Below are positions 1 through 9,829 of a stretch of 64,000 nt of DNA, piece after piece. The stretch covers positions 682,001-746,000 of the forward strand of contig JAMXBD010000636.1 of the NCBI GenBank assembly GCA_024138025.1, read 5' to 3'. Within the stretch, counting starts at the first letter, position 1, and every line of letters begins with the position of its first letter. The notes below the pieces were generated by a model. That model had not been told where the DNA came from. It worked only from the letters and a program-made list of their open reading frames with translations, and searched no databases. The DNA comes from Combretum micranthum. Taxonomy: Eukaryota > Streptophyta > Magnoliopsida > Myrtales > Combretaceae. The position numbers and the translations under genes are program-made.

Positions 1-660
1 TCAATAGGACCAAAGACGTTATTAGAAGAAGAAATAAATACACGAACATCCACCAGTTATTTCCACTGAACTTGATGCAATGGGATCTGTTTCCAATGTA
101 CCACATGAAATTGTCACTCCAAATGTCGTTGAAAGCAAACCAATGGAAACATCGATGTAGGAAGAGGAAAAACCGAAAGTTGAGGTGGTTGTAAAAGAAG
201 TAAAGGAGGAGCTAAAAAGTAAACTGGTCAAGATTGAAAACAAGAAGAAAATAGATGAGGAAGAGAAGGCCAATCTTCTGGTGACCTTAAATGTTGAGGT
301 TATAGGGTTCGATTTATTAAAAGCATTATATAAAGTTGATGATTTGATTAGAACTTTGGCAGCGAGAAGTGTTGATATTAGATGTAAGGTCCGAATTGTT
401 TTCCCAAACAAGGACTTCTTTCATATTCTTTCTCCATCATGGCGTCTTCTTTGTATCACACCATGGGACTTTGAGATGGTGTTCTTTGGGATGGAGGAAT
501 TTTTAGAGGAAGTACAAGTGTATTTGCGAAAGAGGTTCATATTTGATCCTGGAGGATACTTATGATTCTCAGAATATCTTTGTCATTCCGAGGTTGAAGA
601 ACTCCTATAACTAGATTCAACCATAAACTCAAGGACGAGTTTTTTTCAAGTGGAGAAGAA
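1..660 (+). pseudogene. Ty3/gypsy polyprotein remnant (RNase H-integrase linker and pol C-terminus)
   Basis: An open frame at 185-565 contains a stretch (about 268-350) reading ANLLVTLNVEVIGFDLLKAL. This closely matches the RNase H-integrase linker of the gypsy element at 50.5 kb ([20 protein letters not shown]), but on the opposite strand. The lysine- and glutamate-rich part before it (185-265) is not recognisable pol. Around 625-660 the DNA reads like the end of a gypsy polyprotein (a run resembling LKDEFFSSGEE and a purine-rich tract) just before a TG-starting LTR. The integrase core is missing, so this is an internally deleted scrap whose beginning lies outside the window. The antisense frame at 22-411 is a shadow. 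Confidence 0.6.
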
Positions 661-1140
661 TGATGCGGATGACGAACAACGACGTACGCCACCAGCTTTG
701 AATCGTAAGCCGCCGGTCTTGGACATTACACTACCGATATTGAAACCAGCCTTTATTGTTGACAGTTTCATCTTTTGAGTTTTGAAACCACCTCTGCCGG
801 AATTGAAAACCAATCTTTATTACTAACAGTTTCGAAACCACCTACATTAATTATAGGCTGCCAGTTTTTTATTTCCAACATTAATTGTCGGTTACACTAT
901 TTATTTGTATTTATTGTATTTATTATTTACCTTTTAGGATTTTGTCTTTTGGATTTCATTATGGTGTCTTTTAGGATTCTGTCTTTTAAGTTTCCTTTAT
1001 AATGCTATAAATAGTCATCTAGGCTCATTTCTGTAAGACAAACTTGAATATATCATATATTGAAACCATAATTGTGAGACTTGTTCTCTATGAGATTGCA
1101 CTTGTTTGTAATTCTCGTTCTTTGAACGCTTTTTTTTGCG
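661..1140 (+). mobile_element. Ty3/gypsy 3' LTR remnant
   Basis: The LTR begins at TGATGCGG (661), directly after the purine-rich tract that ends the pol remnant. A TATA-like CTATAAATAG lies at 1005-1014, followed by a T-rich R/U5-like stretch. Upstream of the TATA box are several copies of the CpG-rich word discussed in the findings: AAGCCGCCGG at 707-716, GCCGG at 796-800 and TGTCGG near 886. The 3' boundary is uncertain, because no clear CA end or target duplication was found. Confidence 0.5.
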
Positions 1141-1169
1141 TCAATTTTTTTCCCAAAAGGTAATTATGG

Positions 1170-1350
1170 TTAGCACATAAAGCCGAAATTGGTTAGAGAT
1201 CAATTTTTTGAATTTTGGCTTCAATTTTGAACTCTGGGATGAATTTCAATATGTCGAAATTTTGATTAAAATAATCTGGCCCTTTTTTTTTTTCCCATGG
1301 ATCAACGCATATACAACACAGCTTTTGATTTATTATTCTACAATAACATG
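1170..1350 (+). repeat. Dispersed non-coding repeat R3, copy 1
   Basis: The stretch from 'agccgaaattggttagagatc' to 'catatacaacacagc' is similar in order and wording to 22690-22860 and more distantly to 23240-23400. No coding capacity or transposon ends are visible. It may be flanking sequence duplicated with the local receptor-kinase region. Confidence 0.45.
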
Positions 1351-1740
1351 CTTTTCCAAATACAACGCATAATCTAACAATATTGATGTAGTCAATATCA
1401 TTTGAATATCTTTTAATATTTTTAAATATGTTAAGAATATCTTTGAATATGTCATAATCTCTTTTTTAGATAGAATATTTTTAGTAGAAGTTTTCGTTTT
1501 CCTAAACCGCTTGTGGCTTTTTCTTATCTTTTTTTTTTGTCTAAGGAATTTTTACAATGTTTTCTTTTTAGAAAAATTTAGGTTTGTTTCATATCTTTTT
1601 ATTTAGTTTATGATAGGGCTTTTTTTTTTCTCCATTTTAGCAATCTTTAGGTTTTTTGTATTATTGTATGCCTTTGGGTGAGAAAGACAGTTTTCATGAT
1701 TGAATGAATTTTCCCTTAGCATGTTTTGCTCTTTCTATCT

Positions 1741-3174
1741 TGTTGGTCCCAAAAGATAACCAAGAGGAGAGGTGAATTGGTTTCTTAACTCAAAAAATTT
1801 AACTTTGCTTTTCAAGAATTTAAACACAGCCCCTATTAGTTATAAACAAGTATGGCGTGAATTTACTTTGCAGTTACAATAGATAATTAAATATGCACAA
1901 AAATAAAAGAGAAGGATAAGAGAAGTTTGCACAGTGATTTATAAAGGTTCCGCTCGTACGTCAATCTTCTCTTCTAACTCCAAGTCGGAAACCCGGTATT
2001 CCACACCGGTATGTTCCACTATATTCAATAAAAAATGATTACAAAGTAGTATTACAATTCACTCTATCTGACTTCATGATAACACTAGCTACCTTTGAAC
2101 TCAGAGTCTACTTGTAATCTATCTCTAACTCAAATAATCAAAAATCAAATGAGGAATAAAGTGTAAGGTATCCTCAAGATTTCAGTACAAGGATGACAAT
2201 ATGAAGTAACGGTATTTTGCATAATTGTGATCTGAAGAAATAATTGTAAGCAGTAAGCTTTTCGTTTTCGCACAAGAAGAGACTATTGTTTTGTTGGACT
2301 TCAATAAGTATTTATCTTTTTTTTTTTTCTTTAACGAATAATGGATGATAATTAAAACACTAGTTCCTAATATTGTGCTCTTCGAGATCTCCTTGATGTG
2401 ATCAATGGTTCTTTATGTGGATATATCTGGTTGAATGAACAAATTGTTGATGATATTTTGCACCTGCTTGGAGATACTAATTTGATATGAAAAAAAATCC
2501 TTATCTCACTATAGATGAACTTTGGGGCAGATATTTGAACGTTATTGACCATATCTTGATGAGAAATATCCTCTGATACTATTCACTTGAAACATATTTG
2601 CATTTCTTTAAAGTAAGATCGTATCTTCTTTGTTTATAAACTTCTTCAAATTTGAAATCCTTGTTTTGTTGAAACATGATATAAGTAGATAACAATATCA
2701 TATCAGCTTCTTATGATAGGACTTAGTTGAATCTTGAAAAACTTGAACATATGAACTTGAACTTGTTGTAGAAACTTAAATCTTTAAACTATTGTAAACT
2801 TGAATCCCTTTAGATATTTGACCAACTTAGCGGAACATATTTGAATGCATTACCCAAATACATTCAACTTTGGAGCTAGATCTTCAAATTAATAAAAGAA
2901 TCAAATAAAATTCAATTTGTATCTTGCTGTTCGTAATTCTATAGATTTTTTCGTGTTGCAAGTCTACTTTATGAGTTACCTTCTGAGTGTTACTATTTTC
3001 TTGATAGGCAACATGTTTACTTTCTGCTTTAGTTTCTGTTGTAGTAACTTTTATGATTTCATTAGATTTATCTTCTCATATATTTTACACTTGAAAGTTG
3101 TACGCTTAATAACTTTGTTGGTAAACACTTATACATGTTTTTTTATCATCAAAAGCAAACTAGGAGACTTACCA
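1741..3174 (+). mobile_element. Solo LTR (TGTTGGTCCC family), copy 1
   Basis: The insert starts TGTTGGTCCCAAAAG, ends TTACCA and interrupts the 5' LTR of element C. The flanks TATCT (1736-1740) and TATCC (3175-3179) look like a decayed 5 bp target duplication, and the element C sequence resumes exactly there when compared with its other LTR. It is similar along its length to 43603-45340, sharing the start, a central block with CGGTATTCYACACCGGTATG (near 1994-2015 and 44046-44066), and the tail. No coding sequence was found, so it is read as a solo LTR. The open frames at 2367-2552 and 2917-3207 are chance. Confidence 0.75.
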
Positions 3175-3327
3175 TATCCTAAATTTGGAATTCTTTTTGG
3201 ATTTTAATTTTTAATGCCAATTGCCTAGGTATTCTTAGAATCCATAGGTAGTTAAAAATCTCAAGCCGGCATTCATGCATAAATCAACGGTTTATGATAA
3301 ATCCCTTTTCTGATATGCTACATCAAT

Positions 3328-3339
3328 TGGTATTAGAGC
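3328..3339 (+). other. Primer binding site of element C
   Basis: TGGTATTAGAGC lies 2 bases after the 5' LTR end (CATCA, 3325). It differs by one base from the initiator tRNA-Met complement TGGTATCAGAGC used by many plant copia and chromovirus-type gypsy elements. Confidence 0.75.
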
Positions 3340-3366
3340 TTTAAAGGACATGCTTGTTCATTAGAG

Positions 3367-3790
3367 ATGGAGAACAAATTTTATACCAACGTAATAATTG
3401 GAAGGTATGGTTATCTTGTGATCATTGATGATTTCTCCTGTAATGTGATTTCTAAATATGCTGTTGAGAAAATGGGTTTAACCATAGTAGACCATCCGTG
3501 TTCATATGACATGATTCATAACAGTCAACCAATTCAAGTGACAAAACAAGCATAAGTATCTTTTGCTTTCAGAATAAATTATAAAGATTGAATTTTATGT
3601 GATATTGCACACATAGATGATTGTCACATACACTTGGGCCAACCATAGATATATTATCATGATGTGAGTTGCAATTGTATTTGACAATTATTATTGCTTC
3701 ACTATGAGAAGAAAATTCATCTTGATAGCCATGACAAAGGAATATGTGCAACAGGAGTTGGAATTGTTAAAGGGTTGAGTGAAAGATCGG
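3367..3790 (+). pseudogene. Element C aspartic protease remnant
   Basis: The first open frame (3367-3555) carries a retropepsin-like block: LVIIDDFSCNVISKYAVEKM followed by GLTIVDHPCSYDM. This is the gypsy pattern of hydrophobic residues, D-S-G, then an N-V-[A/I]-S block and an H-P-x-P-Y block. Here the catalytic D-S-G reads D-D-F, so the active site is damaged. After a stop the similarity continues in the same style (ILCDIAHIDDCHIHLGQP, corresponding to the usual 'LCDVVPM..H.LLGRPWQ'). The piece is too broken to be functional. Confidence 0.65.
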
Positions 3791-3959
3791 TTGGATGAGA
3801 AATTTAAGGTTGATGTCAAATAAAAAGTTAAAGAGAATATTGACGAAGATATTATTAAGACTAATGGTGAACTAGTTTTTGATACTTATGTCGATAAAGA
3901 AGAGAATTTTTTTTAGACAATTGGTGATGGTGAACCAATTTTTTTATATTGATGTTGTT

Positions 3960-4326
3960 AAGTAGGGAAGTGTGATTGAAGATGGTAGGGAAACAACGGT
4001 GGATAAGGAGGCTATTGAAGAGGTAACAATTCTTGAAGTAGAAAGTTCTATTGTGGCTGAGTTTTGCGATGAATTTTCTAATGAGTTACCAAATGGATTA
4101 CCCTCACTACTTGATATCCAACATCAGATTGATCTTAAACATGGCGCAGAACATAAAGAGTTATTTGCTAAGGGTTCAATTTGGAAGAGTCTGAGCTCTT
4201 GTGCAGTTCTAGCCCTTTTAACACCTAAGAAGAAAGATCTGTGGTATTTGTGCATAGTTAACTCCAAGCAATTCTTCCATGATAGGGTGAAAATTCAAGG
4301 GCGAATTTTGTTCAACCTTAGGGGAA
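3960..4326 (+). pseudogene. Element C reverse-transcriptase N-terminus joined to pol end
   Basis: The open frame at 3972-4391 contains FSNELPNGLPSLLDIQHQID, the conserved lead-in of gypsy reverse transcriptase (usual form: F..E.P.GLPP.R.I.H.IDL), then SSCAVLALLTPKKKDLW, the start of the palm domain. The catalytic YxDD region is absent. Instead the reading passes into a short pol-end-like tract and then the 3' LTR at 4327, so about 3 kb of coding sequence has been lost. The last 20 codons of the open frame run into the LTR. Confidence 0.65.
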
Positions 4327-4830
4327 TGATGCAGTCAATATCATTTGAATATCTTTTAATATTTTTAAAATATGTTAAGAATATCTTTTGAATATATTAA
4401 AATGTCTTTTTATAGAAAGAATAACTTTTAGTAGAACTTTTCATTTTTTATGTAGCTCATGGCACTTTCTTATCTTTTTATTTATTTTATGTCTAAGGAA
4501 TTTTTATGAAGTTTCCTTTCTAGCTGAATTAAGGTTTTTTTCATATCTTTTTATTTAGTTTATTATAGGACTTTTTTTTTATAGTAAATTTTAGGTTTTT
4601 GTTATTTATCAAATGCCTTAGGCAGAGAAAGGCAATTTTGATGATTGAATGAATTTTTTGTGAGCGTGTTTTGCTCTTTCTATTCCAAATTTAAAATTCT
4701 TGTGTGAATTTCGATTTTTGATGACAATTGCTTAGGTATTCTTATAATCAATAGATAGTTAAAAATCTCAAACTGGTATTCATGTGCAAATTAACAATTC
4801 ATGATAAACCCCTTTTTGTATTATTTTACA

Positions 4831-5779
4831 AGTTGTTTCATATGTTATTTATTTAGTCAAATCAAAATTCTTTTTTCTTTATTTTATGCACACAAAGCAC
4901 GGATGCCGGTCCGTTAGTTTAATTTATAAATAATTGATATCACCTACTCTAACTACCATCCAGTACGTTTTATATGGGTATTGAATGTCAAAGGTTAAAT
5001 TTTGATTTTAAATTTTTTAAAATCCTACTTCCGTTAGGTGGAGTAGTAAATACAATATCTACACAATCTATACCCATCATAAAATCTACACGCTATGTGT
5101 GTAGAATATAAACTTTAAGGTATCTCATAACCATTTTATAAAATTCTTCATTAATAATATTGAGCATAACTAACAATTTTAATACAGTATATATTCAAAG
5201 TTGTTTGAGGCATGGCTTTCATTATACTATATTATGCTTTCATAGGATGTTTTTGTATACTATGAACAATTTGGTGCTCTTATCTTTTTAAACAAGTAGA
5301 CCGTTAACCGTACAACTAATTACAAATTTTTGATGGCATTCTGTGAAAATTACGTGGCATTCGTGTGTGGCTTTATATGGAATATGTGATTGGAAAACAT
5401 ATAATTTCGTTTTATATCTTTTACGTGTTTCACACGCATGATTTATGTAATTCTATACTCAACGTGGAATTCTTGAAAGATTTCATATTATAATAAAAAT
5501 AATTCCATTTTATCCTTGTCTTGACTTCCAAACCCCATTTCCTTGAGAGAGGGTTATCACTTGGATCTGCAATCTCCTTTATAGGGTTGTTGAGCGCACT
5601 ATTTCACGTTAGTTCTCACTCAGACGACCACCGCACAAAATAAACCAAGTAATTACAACGAAAACGTAACCGTCAAATCAAATCAATGCCGGTCTGGTTT
5701 CCGGTTCCAACTCGAACCATGCAGACCATTAAATACATTGAATTTTTCTGATTTAATAAAAATATAAAATGTTTATTTG
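4831..5779. other. Non-coding stretch, no gene seen
   Basis: AT-rich sequence with no open frame of note. It includes short CG-rich phrases such as GATGCCGGTCCG (near 4901) and CCGGTCTGGTTTCCGG (near 5686) that resemble the subterminal words of the hAT element at 6474, but no element ends could be set. Confidence 0.4.
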
Positions 5780-5994
5780 GGATCTGTTTGGATTATTTGA
5801 TTTTTATCTATATCGTATCTTTATTAAATCTGATCTTGTAACTTATTTGTATCATATCTATATTGTATCTATTTGTCTGGTTATGAGTAAAACTATTAGT
5901 TTTTCATTGATATCTATTTTTTAATAAACATCTATTTAAAAATGATAAAAATATGATGTCAAAATGATCAGAATATAATGTAACAAACAGATCC
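5780..5994. mobile_element. Possible MITE with 11 bp terminal inverted repeats
   Basis: GGATCTGTTTG at 5780-5790 is the exact reverse complement of CAAACAGATCC at 5984-5994. The 215 bp between is AT-rich, non-coding and made of many TATCTATAT-like words that could fold. No target duplication was recognised, so the superfamily is unknown. Confidence 0.5.
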
Positions 5995-6111
5995 TCTGAA
6001 ACTGCGAATTGTTGATACCCTAAAGGTAAAAAACGAAAAGTACTTACATATGTTTTGTATTTAGATCGAAATCTTTTTAAAAAATTTCAATTGAATCCTA
6101 TGACACGGGTT

Positions 6112-7344
6112 CTCGTCAATATTATTTTAATTTGCACATGAATACCAGTTTAAGATTTTTAACTACCTATTGATTATGAGAATACCTAAGCAATTGTCAT
6201 CATAAATCGAAATTCACACAAGAATTTTAAATTTGGAATAGAAAGAGCAAAACACGCTCACAGAAAATTCATTCAATCATCAAAACTGTCTTTCTCGGCC
6301 TAAGGCATTTGATAAATAACAAAAACCTAAAATTTACTAAAAAAAAAAAAAGTCCTATAATAAACTAAATAAAAAGATATGAAAAAAACCTTAATTCAGC
6401 TAGAAAGGAAACTTCATAAAAATTCCTTAGACATAAAATAAATAAAAAGAAAGAAAGTGCCATGAGCTGCATCTAGACATCGTCACGGTCCGTTCGGGTC
6501 TGGAACCGGACCCAAACCGCCGGTTCCCGGTTCCAAAAGTGGTGGAACCGGAACCGGACCCGTGGGAGCCGGTCCGGTTCCCGGTTCTTAGGAACCGCCG
6601 GTTCTCACGGTTCGGTTCCGGTTCTAGAGGAACCGGGAATCATGAAAAAAAAATAAAAAATCAATTAAATAATTCACTTAATTTAACTAAGAAAAAATAT
6701 AAAATAAATTTTTAACTTGAAATAACATTGAGCCTAACAATAATTATTCATGGTATTAGTTAAAAGAAATTTTATAATTATGTATTTATTTATATACAAT
6801 CACTTGCACTTTTTTAGTTGTTATATTAGCAATGTGACACTAAAAAATATTCAAAGATATAAATAATTCTCAACAACAAAAAATGAATCACACATTGTTA
6901 AGAAAGAAAATCTACTTTGATTAGAAGTCTACATAAATTTAAACAATATATGATTTCAAATGTAATTATTACTTATGTTGTTAATAATAACACATTAAAT
7001 ATTGTGAATAGGAAATAAATTTTTTATTATTATGCAAAAATAGTTTTAAATATTTATTTTATAATTACAATTTTTTATAATTTTCTTTTCTTTTTTTCTT
7101 ACTTTTTTTTTATAATTTCTATGGTGTAGAACCGCCGGTTCTGCCGGTTCTTGAATCGACGGTTCCAAAACCGCCGGGTCATACGGTTTTTAGGGATGGA
7201 ACCGTAAGGACCGTCAGAACCGACAGGTCCTTTACCGGTTCAGACCCGCCATTGCTGGGCCGGTTCCCGGTTCAGGAACCGCCGGTGACGGGTCAGGTCG
7301 GTTCCCGGTTCGGAACCGACCCATGATGGTGTCTAGCTGCATCA
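6112..7344 (-). mobile_element. Third copy of the element C LTR, minus strand, split by hAT
   Basis: The reverse complement of 6112-6473 follows the LTR at 4327-4830 closely from GCTCATGGCACTTTC (about 4447) to the GGTATTCATGTGCAAATTAA block. The LTR start (TGATGCAGC on the minus strand) lies at 7336-7344, on the far side of the hAT insertion. About 110 bp of LTR just after the first bases are missing compared with the other copies, and the LTR end is lost near 6112. No internal region is attached, so it is a truncated solo LTR. Confidence 0.65.
6474..7335. mobile_element. Non-autonomous hAT-like DNA transposon
   Basis: An 862 bp insert is flanked by a perfect 8 bp target duplication GCTGCATC (6466-6473 and 7336-7343), the length typical of hAT elements. 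The ends are imperfect inverted repeats: TAGACATCGTCACGG on the left, and TAGACACCATCATGG reading in from the right. About 170 bp at the left and 210 bp at the right are packed with subterminal words (GGTTCCGG, AACCGCCGGTTC, CCGGTTCCCGG in both orientations). The middle (about 6650-7120) is very AT-rich. There is no transposase frame, so it would depend on an autonomous relative. It sits in the first bases of a gypsy LTR. Confidence 0.85.
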
Positions 7345-7767
7345 AATATTAAGTTAACATTCGATGCACTTGTTCATAAATTACTACTAACTTGCGGTAC
7401 CGATTGCTTGAAATTTTTATGGAGGCCAGTTTTGTAGAAAGCAACATCTAGACAAATACTCCGAAGGCAAATTTTCAAAGTCAAATCCACAAGCGCATCA
7501 TAAATGAGTGGATGATGGCTTGTCTAGGTTAGTTAGCTATACCTAATACGTGAAAATAGGGCTTCGTTAAGCTTTTATTTCAAATTCAATTTTTACCCAC
7601 TCCACCGTCTTTTCCTTATTGCAACAATTTACCTGATAGGGAGAGCTGACATTATCACATTAATCTGGTATTTGGAAGCAAGTTGAATAGGTCCGCGGAA
7701 CAGTTCTAGTACGGTTATTTACATTAGCAAATGTTTTCAAAGAGGAAAGATTGAACATCAAGGATAC

Positions 7768-7841
7768 ATAGAGCTAGATAAATCATTTCGCTCCATAATC
7801 TCTTATAGAGCTAGATAAATCATTTCGCTTCATAATCTCTT
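7768..7841. repeat. 37 bp tandem duplication
   Basis: Two adjacent 37 bp units, each beginning ATAGAGCTAGATAAATC (7768-7804 and 7805-7841), differ at very few positions. This indicates a recent local slippage event. Confidence 0.85.
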
Positions 7842-8567
7842 GTCCCATTTTTCATATGTTGTATTCTGATCAACTTGACTTGGAAGTTCAGTTCGCTAGC
7901 TTTTGGATTTTGAATTGACAATGCGAATTACTAAGTCTTGTTTTTCATTTCCTGCAGAATCCAGGACTAAATCGTAGAATCTTGAAAAATCAGTCACTGT
8001 GCTTTAGTCATGCAATAATGTGCCCCTCATTAACATTAACCATTCTTTCTGGACAATATAATTTTTGGAACTTGTTGAGTTAATCAAGCAAGAAATGATC
8101 ATGACATAGAATGATCTTCGAGTCCTGTTCCAATTAAAACTATCAGAAATGTTTCAATGGTACTAATATGCCGCATGGATTAACTAATGGTTGAATCTAG
8201 TGCTATATAAATACTGGTAAAATTATAATATATGAATGATTTTATGAAAACGATGTGAAAATATATTAATAGTTACCCATTATTTGTCTGACCGCATGGT
8301 CTATTAGTGTGAATGAATTTTTTTTCCGTGGAGGTTTGGTATGTGCTCATTTTTTATTGATGCGTGGCTTCGGACACCGTTCCTGCGGGCCATGGTGGTT
8401 CTTTTTCTTTGGACGTGACTTCAGACGTTGTTCTCCGAGAATTGCCTTACAAAGGTCTAGAAAGGTTTTCTTTCTTTTGTCATTGTCTAATTAGGTGTAT
8501 TTTGCTTAATTTGACTTCGAAGTTCAGTTCGTTTTTTCGGACTTTTGAACTGGTCATACAATATGGC

Positions 8568-8582
8568 AATAATAATAATAAT

Positions 8583-8617
<35 letters not shown>
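8568..8617. repeat. Compound microsatellite (AAT)n(AAC)n
   Basis: About five AAT units are followed by about eleven AAC units, then A-rich sequence to 8660. Confidence 0.9.
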
Positions 8618-8789
8618 AAAATAAAAATAAAAAACAAAAAAACAAAACAAAAATCATTCAGCCGATAAGTTTTGATCTTGATTTCATGCAGAATCAATTA
8701 TTATATTTGGAGTGGAACTCGACCCATTGGCTCAACAGATTAAAAAACTAGAAGTATGTATTGAACTTAACCGGTCAAATTATGCTATC

Positions 8790-9330
8790 CAAGAACATAT
8801 ATAATTAAATGGAAACCTCGATCACTAACAGTAGAACAGCCAAGAACATCGATATAAGTAAAGTAAACGCTACAAAACTTAAAATTTTTCATAAATTCAA
8901 AAGAAAATATGAGATAACACAACTGATAAATTCATAATTCATTAACTGATTTGTGTTCAATGCAAGTAGTTCTATTTATAGGTATAAAATAAATTTTTAA
9001 TAATCTAAAAAAAAACTACTTAATACTATATAAAGTAGGAAGTAAAAATTTAAATCCCCCAAATAAAATCTTCATAGTAGAAACTAAAATAACATTTTAA
9101 TAATATGTCATTAAATGACTTATTCCAAATTTAAACTCACGTCTAAGTCAAATGGCAAATCTAATGATTTTGTTGCCAAATTTAACTAAATGTTAGTAAC
9201 TTGAAATTTTGTTTGGATATTCAACTTTCTGTTTATGAACTTGTTGCCGTACATGCATCTTTCCTCCTTTTCTTTTAGAAGATTCAACCTCAAATCTTAT
9301 ATATACCACATGGATCAAAGATCGTTCTAT
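8790..9330 (-). mobile_element. Gypsy LTR remnant with adjoining pol end
   Basis: Read on the minus strand, 9330-9277 looks like a gypsy polyprotein tail (RFEVESS). It is followed by a 19-base polypurine tract (9276-9258) and then TGCATGTACGGC at 9257, the apparent LTR start. A TATA-like CTATAAATAG is present at 8981-8972. The far end is unclear. Upstream pol sequence would lie beyond the copia element at 9343-14183, but only about 100 bp there (14184-14290) is compatible. This LTR lacks the CpG-rich word found in others. Confidence 0.4.
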
Positions 9331-9342
9331 AGAGATTAAATT

Positions 9343-9787
9343 TGTTGGATGTGTGACCCGAATTAGTCAAAGCTGCTAGCTCTGGATCAAGGCCGCCAGC
9401 CTACATGCAAACACAACCGAACATTGGAAGTAGCCTTGAAGCCAGTGTCTGAAAATTGATTCTGTGAATTGTGTAGGACGACTCAAAACCGCTGACCTTC
9501 ATCCTATATGGCGTTGATCCTCATACGATAAATTTTAACTGTCGACCTTACAAATATATATCTATGTGTGTGCACATGTATGTTGTTTTTAGGGTTTCTG
9601 AGATTTTAGATCAATTAGGTCTCTTGAATACACATCCTTTCTACTCCATTCTTCAACTTTAGTGAATTATTGTCCTCAGCTTGTGGTTTTCCCAAAAAGG
9701 TTTCCACGTAAATCATGTGTGTGCTTTACTTTATCACTTTGATTTTTTTTTTTTTTTTGCCAATCTCTGTCAAATCTATTTCTAACA
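9343..9787 (+). repeat. Copia A 5' LTR
   Basis: The 445 bp LTR runs TGTTGGATGT to TAACA. It aligns along its length with the 3' LTR but with frequent differences, roughly one in five or six by eye, and a T-run length change near 9750. U3 carries GGCCGCCAGCC (9391-9401) and decayed forms of the GCCGGC word (ACCGCTGACC near 9487), where the 3' LTR has better preserved copies. Confidence 0.9.
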
Positions 9788-9790
9788 AAT

Positions 9791-9803
9791 TGGTATTAAA
9801 GCC
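9791..9803 (+). other. Copia A primer binding site
   Basis: TGGTATTAAAGCC starts 3 bases after the 5' LTR. It resembles the initiator tRNA-Met complement TGGTATCAGAGCC with two changes. Confidence 0.8.
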
Positions 9804-9829
9804 AAGGGTTTGGTTTTGTTTTCTCTACA

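Larger units (their letters stand above)
1384..4830 (+). mobile_element. Ty3/gypsy element C, internally deleted, with both LTRs
   Basis: Two direct LTR copies start with TGATG[T/C]AGTCAATATC at 1384 and 4327. The 5' LTR runs 1384-1740, is interrupted by a solo LTR (1741-3174), and resumes at 3175-3325. The 3' LTR runs 4327-4830. Uninterrupted, each is about 505 bp. An initiator-Met primer binding site follows the 5' LTR, and a pol end of the usual gypsy form precedes the 3' LTR. Between them only a protease-like piece and the first part of reverse transcriptase remain, in broken frames. Gag, most of reverse transcriptase, RNase H and integrase are gone. No target duplication is clear (AATAT before, AGTTG after). 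Confidence 0.75.
7345..8790. other. Non-coding stretch with small local duplications
   Basis: No supported gene. A degenerate direct repeat links 7855-7985 and 8493-8700 (shared words: TTGACTTnGAAGTTCAGTTCG, a TTTTGGA/TTTTCGGA block, and TTTCnTGCAGAATC). The frames at 8309-8624 are not gene-like; one only encodes polyasparagine from a microsatellite. Confidence 0.4.

Noticed and set aside
2917..3207. Hydrophobic 96-residue frame (membrane-protein-like)
   Set aside because: T-rich LTR sequence gives Phe/Leu-rich translations; it crosses the end of the solo LTR and a target duplication.
6480..7330. CpG island or gene promoter
   Set aside because: The CG-rich ends are explained by hAT subterminal words within precise element ends and an 8 bp target duplication.
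8364..8624. Frame ending in polyasparagine
   Set aside because: The Asn run is the translation of an AAC microsatellite; the rest is unrecognisable.
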